Shown here: piece after piece, positions 26,981 through 32,957 of the stretch
Layout of the letters: every line of letters begins with the position of its first letter
Numbering within the stretch: the stretch's first letter is position 1
Assembly: GCA_964511405.1 (NCBI GenBank)
Contig: CAZEFK010000064.1
Location: 1 to 33,393, forward strand
Direction of reading: 5' to 3'
Source of the DNA: CAZEFK01 sp964511405
GTDB lineage: Bacteria; Pseudomonadota; Alphaproteobacteria; Elsterales; Elsteraceae
DNA length: 33,393 nucleotides
Position numbers and translations under genes: made by a program
Notes under the pieces: generated by a model
Database searches by the model: none
What the model was told of the DNA's origin: nothing
What the model saw: the letters and a program-made list of their open reading frames with translations, nothing else

Positions 26981-27774
26981 CAAAGGGCCTCCCGGTAGCG
27001 GCGGCGCAGCGCGGCCTCCTCGCTGGCGCCGGCGCCGGCGCCGGCCAAGGCGGCTTTGTAGGCCCGCACCGCCGGCCCGAAGCCCATGACCAGGGCGTCG
27101 GCCGTCAGCTCATGCCCGATCGAGGCCTCGGCGATCGGTGGCGCCGCGGCGATCAGCGGCCCGATATTGTCGAGGTTGAGGTCGTGGCCGATGTTGACGA
27201 TCAGGCCCCGCTCGACTGCCCGGCGCGCGGTGGCCACGCAGGCCGCCAGCGCCGCCGCCGGCCGCCCCGCCCGCGCGGCGGCGGCGTAGTCGCCGGTATA
27301 GATCTCGATGCCGTCGGCGCCGGTCGCCGGCACCCGGTCGACCGCGGACGGGTCGGGATCCAGGAACAGGATCACGCGGCAGCCCTGCGTCTGCAGCCGC
27401 GTCACGCTCGGGCGCAGCTGCGCAATCTCGGCCTCGCCCAGCGGCCAGCCGGCGTCGGAGGTGAACGCATCGGGCGCGTCGGGCACCAGAGTGCACTGGC
27501 GCGGCCGAGCGCGCTCCACTAGGTCCAGCAGCCGCGCGTCGGGATAGCCCTCGACGTTGAGCTCGAACGCCGGGGGCCATTCGGACAGGCGCGCGGCCAG
27601 GGCCGGCAGGTCCGCGGCGCGGATGTGCCGCTCGTCGGGCCGGGGATGGACGGTCAGGCCGTCGGCACCGGCCGCCTGGGCGATCGCCGCGAACTGCAGC
27701 AGGTCGGGCACGCCGGTCCGGCGCGAATTGCGCAGGAGCGCGATCTTGTTGAGGTTGACGCTGAGCCGGGTCAT
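26980..27774 (-). CDS. pdxJ: Pyridoxine 5'-phosphate synthase
   Basis: A 264-aa TIM-barrel enzyme that condenses 1-deoxyxylulose 5-phosphate with 3-amino-1-hydroxyacetone 1-phosphate to make pyridoxine 5'-phosphate, the last ring-forming step of DXP-dependent vitamin B6 synthesis. Family signatures are LSVNLNKIALLRNSR at the N-terminus, ADGLTVHPRPDERHI (His and Arg phosphate ligands), ELNVEGYP, and INIGHDLNLDN-like NIGHDLNLDNIGPL. Length equals the family's. The ATG at 27774 gives the canonical N-terminus. The stop overlaps the ATG of the amidohydrolase gene (TGATG), so pdxJ leads a three-gene coupled operon. The usual partner acpS does not follow. Confidence 0.97.
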   Translation of the reverse strand: MTRLSVNLNKIALLRNSRRTGVPDLLQFAAIAQAAGADGLTVHPRPDERHIRAADLPALAARLSEWPPAFELNVEGYPDARLLDLVERARPRQCTLVPDAPDAFTSDAGWPLGEAEIAQLRPSVTRLQTQGCRVILFLDPDPSAVDRVPATGADGIEIYTGDYAAAARAGRPAAALAACVATARRAVERGLIVNIGHDLNLDNIGPLIAAAPPIAEASIGHELTADALVMGFGPAVRAYKAALAGAGAGASEEAALRRRYREAL

Positions 27775-27830
27775 GGCGGCGACCCTAACCGCCGGCCGGG
27801 GCAGCGTCGAATGCCGGGCGCGCGGGGACC

Positions 27831-28274
27831 CTATGCGACGCCGACGGCCGGCCGGCGTTGGGCCAGTTGCCGGCACAAATCGCGCAGCAGCGGCTGGCGC
27901 AGCACCGCCACTGCCGAATCGGGCGTGAACCACTTGGCCCGCCGGCGCTTACGCTCGGGCCAGTCATCGGCGCGGTCGGTCACGCGCATCAGGAATACCC
28001 AGACCTCGACCACCCGGTCGCCCAATGGCCGCTGCTTGATCGCCCGGTACATGCCTGCGGCCTTGGGCGCCACCTCGCCGATGACGCCGGCCTCTTCGAA
28101 GGCCTCCTTGGCCGCATTCTCCGCCAGGGTCAGATGCGGCACCGCCGTACCCTTGGGGATCGTCCAGCGTTTGCGCCGCCGGCTCTCGACCAACAGCACG
28201 CGCACGGAGCCGTCCGCCGCCACCCGATAGGGGAGCGCGCCCGACTGCAGACGGATGCCGAAGATGCGAGCCAT
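27831..28274 (-). CDS. Nudix hydrolase
   Basis: A 147-aa Nudix protein. The Nudix box is G-x5-L-x7-KEAFEEAGV (after WTIPKG); the usual first Glu is Leu and the Arg is Lys, while the metal-binding EExG is intact. The leading WTIPKG resembles diphosphoinositol-polyphosphate phosphohydrolase-like Nudix proteins seen in alphaproteobacteria. The substrate could be a nucleoside diphosphate derivative or polyphosphate; not decidable from sequence. The ATG at 28274. It lies 56 bp before pdxJ on the same strand and may share its transcript. Confidence 0.92.
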   Translation of the reverse strand: MARIFGIRLQSGALPYRVAADGSVRVLLVESRRRKRWTIPKGTAVPHLTLAENAAKEAFEEAGVIGEVAPKAAGMYRAIKQRPLGDRVVEVWVFLMRVTDRADDWPERKRRRAKWFTPDSAVAVLRQPLLRDLCRQLAQRRPAVGVA

Positions 28275-28350
28275 GGCCCTACCACATGGGTCAAACCGCG
28301 ATGATTCGCCAGGAGAAACGACGAACCGCGGCGATCATGCCCGCCCGACG

Positions 28351-28821
28351 TCAGCTTGGGTGGCGCGGCCGCAGGAGCTGCTGGGACCGCCAGGGCTCCG
28401 CGCAGTCGGGGTGGTCGGGAAACCGCCCGGCCGGGTCGCAGACAATGACTTGGCGTACCTCGAAGTCCTCGGTGCGGTAATAGACGCTGACCTGCACGGC
28501 GAATTCCTCGCGTCCGCGCGCTCCGGCGTCGATGATCAGCGCCGGAAATTTGGCCGTGAAGTCGACAAGCTCTCCGTGCCGGAATGGCGTACCGCGCTCG
28601 CGCTGGACCTCGCCAAGGGCATTGAGGGCCCGTGCGATCATGTCCTCATCCTCGCCGATCAGCAGCAACTCCGGAAGGCCGCGTTCATGGTTGCCGATCG
28701 AGTAGACGAACGGCACAAACCCTTCCACGTCGCCTTGCGACCGGCGAACGCAGACGAGGTGCTGGCCGTACCTCTCGATATGCTGGCCGATCAGGCCGCG
28801 GATTGCCTCTGCCGGTGGCAT
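28351..28821 (-). CDS. DUF4262 protein, immunity-like
   Basis: A 156-aa cytoplasmic protein. The core YGQHLVCVRR, VPFVYSIGNHERGLPELLLIG (about residues 36-56) matches DUF4262 proteins, which have no known enzyme activity and often sit in toxin-immunity gene clusters. Start ATG at 28821. It overlaps the 3' end of the DUF4265 gene by 31 bp, inside or next to a repeated 40-bp element. Its place after two other immunity-type genes and a toxin-like gene supports an immunity role; that is inference. Confidence 0.75.
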   Translation of the reverse strand: MPPAEAIRGLIGQHIERYGQHLVCVRRSQGDVEGFVPFVYSIGNHERGLPELLLIGEDEDMIARALNALGEVQRERGTPFRHGELVDFTAKFPALIIDAGARGREEFAVQVSVYYRTEDFEVRQVIVCDPAGRFPDHPDCAEPWRSQQLLRPRHPS

Positions 28822-29375
28822 GTCGCACGATGCCTCGTCACCGGGCCGGCGCTGGGGACATCAGCGGGAGACCGTCGTGGGCGCGTGCTGACCACAAGTT
28901 CCGCTCTGTGCCCGATATTGCCCGGCTGATAGATCCAGGCTCCGGCTCGCTCTCCTTCCTTTAGAATTGCCAAAACCGGCTCTAGATCAACGTCGGGTCT
29001 GACGTCGATCGAGTATAGCATTCTTTCTCCCAGGCTAATTCGAAACTTTCTCGTTTCGTAGCGGCATCCAAGCATCGCCAGGGTTCGCCAACGTTCCTCG
29101 AACTCGGGTCTGTCAAGAGGAACCAACACCATGAATGTCGAATGCTCTCCCCGCCGGATGCATTCGACATACCTGAACAGGCGATATCCTTCGATCGGCG
29201 CTCCCCTGACAACATCCATATAGCTCACTCCTTCCGCGAAGAAGGGTGAGTTGTGCAGAACAGAGGCATTTTCTCCGCATTCCTGCGCCGGCTCCGCCCA
29301 AACCGTCTCGACGGGCATTCCATGCCATTCATCGGGGTCGAGATCGAACGCGATCTTCACAAATCCTTCCGGCAT
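28791..29375 (-). CDS. DUF4265 protein, immunity-like
   Basis: A 194-aa protein. The opening FVKIAFDLDPDEW, GMPVETVWAEP and later NSPFFAEGVSYMDVV match DUF4265, a family of small cytoplasmic proteins found beside polymorphic toxins. The ATG at 29375 has GAGGGG upstream; longer upstream in-frame sequence is not protein-like. The domain ends near GAWIYQPGNIGHR. The last ~30 residues (with RPRRSPAD) are encoded by a repeat also found at 30104-30143 and look like read-through into foreign sequence. Codon usage is AT-richer than in the flanking genes. Confidence 0.75.
   Translation of the reverse strand: MPEGFVKIAFDLDPDEWHGMPVETVWAEPAQECGENASVLHNSPFFAEGVSYMDVVRGAPIEGYRLFRYVECIRRGEHSTFMVLVPLDRPEFEERWRTLAMLGCRYETRKFRISLGERMLYSIDVRPDVDLEPVLAILKEGERAGAWIYQPGNIGHRAELVVSTRPRRSPADVPSAGPVTRHRATCHRQRQSAA
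28861..28900. repeat. 40-bp repeat, copy A
   Basis: Matches 30104-30143 at 35 of 40 positions in the same orientation. On the minus strand it lies about 40 bp upstream of the DUF4262 start and encodes the RPRRSPA tail of the DUF4265 protein. Confidence 0.9.
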
Positions 29376-29446
29376 TGCACGCCCCTCGTTTAGGCCGGCC
29401 GCCATTGCCGACAGCACGATACCATTCTTCCGGGGTGCGCCGTCCC

Positions 29447-30010
29447 TTATGCCCCCAGGCGTTCCATCAACATCTCGATCTCGCCTTCGATCGATTCGTC
29501 TCCGCGATAGCGCACGCACGCGACGCGATCGTCCTCATAGACTTGGATCTCCCACCGCTCGCCGACAAAGGTCGCCAGCACGGAGATCGCGTCGGGCCGA
29601 TGGCGCGTCAAGACAAAGTGCCCACGGGAGCGTTCGAGAATCTTCATGACCTCGAACAAAGGAGGCGCTCCGTCCATCTGCAGGGATCGGGCGACGCGCT
29701 CCCGATAATCTGGCGGGACCTCCTGCCGCGGCTTCCCCTGCATATCGCGTTTCATGATCTCTTGCCACTTGGCTTCGTCTTCTTCCTCCCACCGCAAATG
29801 CTCAACAAGAGCGTTAACCCCACCTTCGGTGGCGTTATTTCTGAAAAACCGAGAGATCTCGCAATGATTGTCTTCGAATACGTCAATCTCCCACAGTTCT
29901 CCAGGAAACCATGCCGATACGGTAACGGTATCGGGTCGTCCACGCTCCAAAATGAACGGAATATGCGAGCGCTCCAGGCTTTTGACGACGTTGAACAGCT
30001 CGGATGGCAT
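29447..30010 (-). CDS. Immunity-like protein with two tandem homologous domains
   Basis: A 187-aa protein made of two copies of one ~68-aa domain: residues 5-72 and 118-185 align without gaps at 31 of 68 identical positions. Both copies share LERS, RPD and G-E-x-WEI-x-V-x-ED (37-47 and 150-160). The linker (73-117) is acidic then basic. I recognise the single domain as a small stand-alone protein common in toxin-immunity loci, but cannot name its Pfam family. GGAGG lies 5 nt before the ATG at 30010. It is the first gene after the toxin-like gene, the usual place for a cognate immunity gene. The sequence 29821-29880 is only 26/60 G+C. Confidence 0.8.
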   Translation of the reverse strand: MPSELFNVVKSLERSHIPFILERGRPDTVTVSAWFPGELWEIDVFEDNHCEISRFFRNNATEGGVNALVEHLRWEEEDEAKWQEIMKRDMQGKPRQEVPPDYRERVARSLQMDGAPPLFEVMKILERSRGHFVLTRHRPDAISVLATFVGERWEIQVYEDDRVACVRYRGDESIEGEIEMLMERLGA

Positions 30011-30103
30011 GTCATCCTCCAGCGCTTCGTGACAACTGCAGTTAACGGCTGGGTGTTGGTTGATGCGCGCCCACCGTTCCGGGCCTGCCGCCCCCATTGG
30101 GCC

Positions 30104-30143
30104 TCAGCCGGAGATCGTCGCGGGCGCGTGCAGACCACAAATT
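30104..30143. repeat. 40-bp repeat, copy B
   Basis: Second copy of the 28861-28900 element (35/40 identical, same orientation). It lies between the toxin-like gene and the first immunity-like gene, about 94 bp upstream of the latter on the minus strand. Confidence 0.9.
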
Positions 30144-30168
30144 GTACGCGAAGTGCACCCCGATGCAA
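30141..30168 (-). promoter_or_regulatory. Possible promoter for immunity-like genes
   Basis: On the minus strand TTGCAT, a 16-bp spacer and TACAAT precede the immunity-like gene by about 130 nt. The -10 matches 5/6 of TATAAT; the -35 is weak. The stretch is AT-rich for this genome. Copy A of the repeat lacks the TACAAT. Confidence 0.3.
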
Positions 30169-30270
30169 AAGTAGCCTTGCTTGAATTCCACTACGCGGCG
30201 CGACACCACATCGCTGCCGGTAGCGCCCCAACCGTGGAAGGGAAAATCGGCCGTGTGAGCCGCGCCCATC

Positions 30271-30976
30271 CTATTTTTGATATTTTAATCCGAAGAGTAG
30301 CTTAAGAGCGCGTCGCGCTGCACTGTCCCCGGTCTCTGCCAGAGCTCGAACATCATCGACAGACATATTATAGAACTGTCCCGGGAACTCGCGATGGATG
30401 CGTCCGACGCAATTTTCTGCGATGTACTGTTGGCAAGTCATGCTCTGCGCGACGGTAGTCGGAGCAGCGCCGCCAACGGCGGGATCTGAGGCCCTCCCGG
30501 TTGCATCGGAGGCAGCGGATGGGGCCTTTGGGAACTCATCCGCCGACCCGCTCTCCCCTAGAGAGCGCGGGAGAGACGAAGTTTGAGCCGGACTGGCCGC
30601 AGAGGCGAGCATCAGCGGCGACGGCCTTTGGACGATGGCGGGGCCGGTGGCGGCCATCGGCAGTGCCGACATCTGCTTGACCGTGAAGCCGGCGCCGTCG
30701 GGATGGGGCGCAACCCCGAGAGGCGATGTGGCGGCCGCCCATGCGTCACCGCTTTGGTCCGGGGAGCCCGCCAGCCGGCGCCATCTGGCCGGATAGCGGA
30801 CCTCCCGCGGAGCCGACGAACCGCACGGTGAAGCCGCTGCCGTCCGGATGAGGCTCGGACTGGAATGGCTGGACGAGCGTCGCATCGGCACTGAACGAGT
30901 CGGACGACGACAGCGGGAACGTCGGCATCGTCGATGACGCCACGATCGGGTCCCCGGCTCCAAAATCGTCAAGCAT
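30271..30976 (-). pseudogene. Toxin-like effector, +1 frameshift in linker
   Basis: Across a one-base shift, about 235 aa: a Ser/Pro/Ala-rich N-terminal region with two motifs PHPDG(S/A)GFTV, then a C-terminal domain of about 55 residues (AENCVGRIHREFPGQF, DVRALAETGD, ARRALKLLF) that resembles short domains I have seen at the C-termini of polymorphic (Rhs/contact-type) toxins. The ATG at 30976 has GGAGA upstream. The first frame stops at 30746; the second is open to 30271. The two PHPDG repeats are 145 bp apart (one base more than 48 codons), which fits a one-base insertion, best placed at the CCC run 30767-30769. No signal peptide or known trafficking domain is visible. Toxic function is inferred. 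Confidence 0.55.
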
Positions 30977-30995
30977 CGGGATCTCCAAGCGAGAC

Positions 30996-31012
30996 AGCGC
31001 CGAAAGGGCGCT
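30996..31012 (-). promoter_or_regulatory. Short stem-loop before toxin-like gene
   Basis: AGCGCC (30996-31001) and GGCGCT (31007-31012) with a 5-nt GAAAG loop, about 20 nt upstream of the ATG at 30976. It follows the larger 31024-31054 hairpin; the pair may act together on read-through. Confidence 0.4.
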
Positions 31013-31023
31013 CCATCGGATCG

Positions 31024-31054
31024 CCAGCGGCGCCGCGGGGAGCGGCGCCGCTGG
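31024..31054 (-). terminator. 12-bp hairpin after lysis cassette
   Basis: CCAGCGGCGCCG (31024-31035) and its exact reverse complement (31043-31054) enclose a 7-nt loop, directly after the stop of the 108-aa gene. No T-run follows, so it may be a weak or Rho-assisted terminator or attenuator separating the lysis genes from the toxin-like gene. Confidence 0.45.
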
Positions 31055-31060
31055 GCAGTG

Positions 31061-31387
31061 CTAGCGTCCCCGGCTCCGCCGGCCGCGGATCCAGTCCTCG
31101 GCCTCCGCGCGCGTCGGGAACCGGATCGGCCCGCCGCCGGTCGAAACGACGTGGCCGGCGGCATCGATCATGGGGGTCCCGTCCGGCCTCAGCCGAGGGT
31201 AGCGGGTCGACGACGGGCCGCTCGCCGGTAGGCGAACGGGACGCGCCGCGGCTGCAACGCCGCGCCGCTCGGGGATCACCATGGTCGCCCCTCGGCCGCC
31301 GCCACCGTGCGAACCGCCGAACTGTTCGGCCATCATCCGGTGCAGGGCCGCCACCGTGACGGCGGCCAGCGGGCTGCGCGCGGTCAT
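31061..31387 (-). CDS. Small protein of unknown function at end of lysis cassette
   Basis: A 108-aa protein. A glycine-rich middle (GGSHGGGGRG) is followed by a folded-looking C-terminal part (RPDGTPMIDAAGHVVSTGG, then RFPTRAEAEDWIRGR) whose last segment resembles the 'sequence-tag' helices of small phage/GTA proteins. The ATG at 31387 overlaps the holin stop (ATGA), so it is coupled to lysis genes. I do not recognise a named family. Confidence 0.7.
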   Translation of the reverse strand: MTARSPLAAVTVAALHRMMAEQFGGSHGGGGRGATMVIPERRGVAAAARPVRLPASGPSSTRYPRLRPDGTPMIDAAGHVVSTGGGPIRFPTRAEAEDWIRGRRSRGR

Positions 31388-31992
31388 CGCCCACCCCCGG
31401 CGACCTTCGCCAGCGCGTCCCGCGCCTGGTTGGCGCCCGTGCTGCTGCCGAAATAGTAGGTGATGACCGCGATCCACGCCGTGGTCAGGGCGCCCAGCAG
31501 GATGTTGAACAGGTCGCGGCTGCTGGCCGGCACCTCCACATGCAGCAGCAGGATCAGCAAGGCGAAGTAGCCGAGCGTCACGCCATAGGCCAGCACCGTG
31601 GGCGTGTGATCGTGGACCGCGGCCTCGCGGCTGCGGGCGTTGGCGCGGTCGCTGCCGTCCAGCTGGGCCAGGCTGACCTCCAGGTCGGCCAGGTGGTCCT
31701 TGAACTCGGCCTCGACCCGGCGAATGGCCAGCAGCTGGTCCGGGGTCGGCGCCGCGACCACGCCGGCCACGGCCTGGGCCATCTCGGACAGGGTCGGCGC
31801 CGGGGCGTCCGCAGCAGGCGCGCCCAGCAGGCTGTCGGCCAGCCGGCGCACGGCGACGCCGGCGAGCGGTGCTGCCGGGCCCAGCACGGGCGCCGTCAGC
31901 ACGGTGGCGATGGTCGGCGCGACGGCGCCCAGGGCCGAGCCCAGGGTGCTGAGGATCTGGTCGCCCAGATCGGGAGATGCGGTGTTTCCCAT
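31384..31992 (-). CDS. Three-TM holin (GTA_holin_3TM type)
   Basis: A 202-aa membrane protein. The C-terminal half has TPTVLAYGVTLGYFALLILLLHVEV and LFNILLGALTTAWIAVITYYFGSSTG as membrane segments; YYFGSS near the end is typical of the 3TM holins of gene transfer agents and related prophages. A weaker hydrophobic N-terminal stretch (about 15-50) may be the third segment. Holins make inner-membrane holes that release endolysin. It lies between the endolysin gene (15 nt upstream) and the 108-aa gene. Confidence 0.88.
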   Translation of the reverse strand: MGNTASPDLGDQILSTLGSALGAVAPTIATVLTAPVLGPAAPLAGVAVRRLADSLLGAPAADAPAPTLSEMAQAVAGVVAAPTPDQLLAIRRVEAEFKDHLADLEVSLAQLDGSDRANARSREAAVHDHTPTVLAYGVTLGYFALLILLLHVEVPASSRDLFNILLGALTTAWIAVITYYFGSSTGANQARDALAKVAGGGR

Positions 31993-32007
31993 CGCGGGGG
32001 AACCCTT

Positions 32008-32634
32008 TCACGTCGGCGGGAGGGACAGGGCGTCGCGGTCGTCGCCATCGGCGACGACCTGGGCGGCGCTGTGGAACAGGGCGATGTTGGCGGCATTGCG
32101 CGGGGCCAGGCCGGGATTGCCGCGCTCGTCGAGCCGGCACTCGGCGGCCGCGGCGTCGAAGTCGCCGGCGCGGCAGGCGGCGCGGAAGCGCGGCCAGCGC
32201 TGGAACCCCGCCCCTTGCGCCCAGGCCATGGACAAGAGCGCCAGCTGGGCGGGCGCCGGCCACCCATCGAAGCCGGCGAAATCAGGCTGGCCGCGCAGGG
32301 CCGCCAGGTCGGCCTGCAGCCGGCGCTCGACCAGCTCGCCGATCGCCGCGGCCGACAGTTCCAGCGTGGCGATGCGGCGCGCCGCCGGGGCGCCCCGCTG
32401 CGGCAGCGTGGCATCGGCCTTCATCCGCCGCCATTCGGCGGCGACCGCGTCGCGGTCGGCCGGCTGGCCGTCGGCGATCCGCTGCCAGGGCAGGCCCAGG
32501 GCCTGGTCGATCGGGTCGATCAGGTTGCCGACTCCGGTGGTGATCAGCCCCTCGATGTCCGGGTACATCCAGGCGATTTCGCCTTCGAAGCGCCGGTTGA
32601 AGGCGTGGAAGGCAGCCGCGACGCTGGCGCGCAT
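32008..32634 (-). CDS. Endolysin, T4-lysozyme/pesticin-like
   Basis: A 208-aa muramidase-like protein. The catalytic triad region is F-E17-G, then YP-D26-IEGLI-T32-TGVGNLID, the Glu-Asp-Thr spacing of T4 lysozyme and pesticin. The rest (LPWQRIAD, EWRRMK, LALLSMAWAQG) follows alphaproteobacterial phage lysozymes of this branch. It would cleave peptidoglycan once the holin lets it out; no signal peptide is visible, so it depends on the holin. ATG at 32634. Confidence 0.88.
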   Translation of the reverse strand: MRASVAAAFHAFNRRFEGEIAWMYPDIEGLITTGVGNLIDPIDQALGLPWQRIADGQPADRDAVAAEWRRMKADATLPQRGAPAARRIATLELSAAAIGELVERRLQADLAALRGQPDFAGFDGWPAPAQLALLSMAWAQGAGFQRWPRFRAACRAGDFDAAAAECRLDERGNPGLAPRNAANIALFHSAAQVVADGDDRDALSLPPT

Positions 32635-32663
32635 GACGGGTCTCCTTGTTCGAGAAAGTGCGG

Positions 32664-32939
32664 TCAGGGCCGGCCGCGGGTGGTGACGTCGGCGCGCAGG
32701 CCGCGCAGCTGGGCCTCGATGGCGCTCAGGCGCTCGCGGATCTCGACCATGGTGCCCTGGTCGACGGTGCGCACCGCCTGGGCGACGCGCACTTGCTCGA
32801 CCAGCCCGTCGACCCGCGCCTCGAGCGCCCCGTACTTGACCAGGGCCAGCGCGGTGGGCACCACCAGCGCGAGCAGAGCGGCGGCCAACTGCCAGTGGAC
32901 GCGGAAGCTGGCGGCGCCGGGGCCCGAAAGATCGGCCAT
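32664..32939 (-). CDS. Small membrane protein with coiled coil, lysis-associated
   Basis: A 91-aa protein. One membrane segment (about 17-36, LAAALLALVVPTALALVKYG) is followed by a heptad-like helix (EARVDGLVEQVRVAQAVR, IRERLSAIEAQLRGLRAD), the shape of an inner-membrane spanin (Rz-like) or holin-accessory protein. No outer-membrane spanin lipoprotein is seen overlapping it. Position directly before the endolysin gene supports a lysis role. Confidence 0.75.
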   Translation of the reverse strand: MADLSGPGAASFRVHWQLAAALLALVVPTALALVKYGALEARVDGLVEQVRVAQAVRTVDQGTMVEIRERLSAIEAQLRGLRADVTTRGRP

Positions 32940-32957
32940 GGCAACGCTCCTCCTGAG

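Noticed and set aside
29816..29836. Terminator-like hairpin with a TTC loop and following T-rich stretch on the plus strand
   Set aside because: It lies inside the coding sequence of the two-domain immunity-like protein and no plus-strand gene ends there; most likely chance in an otherwise conserved coding region.
30977..31164. Extending the toxin-like second frame upstream to 31164 as its N-terminus
   Set aside because: The upstream part of that frame is Arg-rich shadow sequence, while the other frame has a ribosome-binding site, an ATG at 30976 and a matching PHPDG motif; a frameshifted gene explains the data better.
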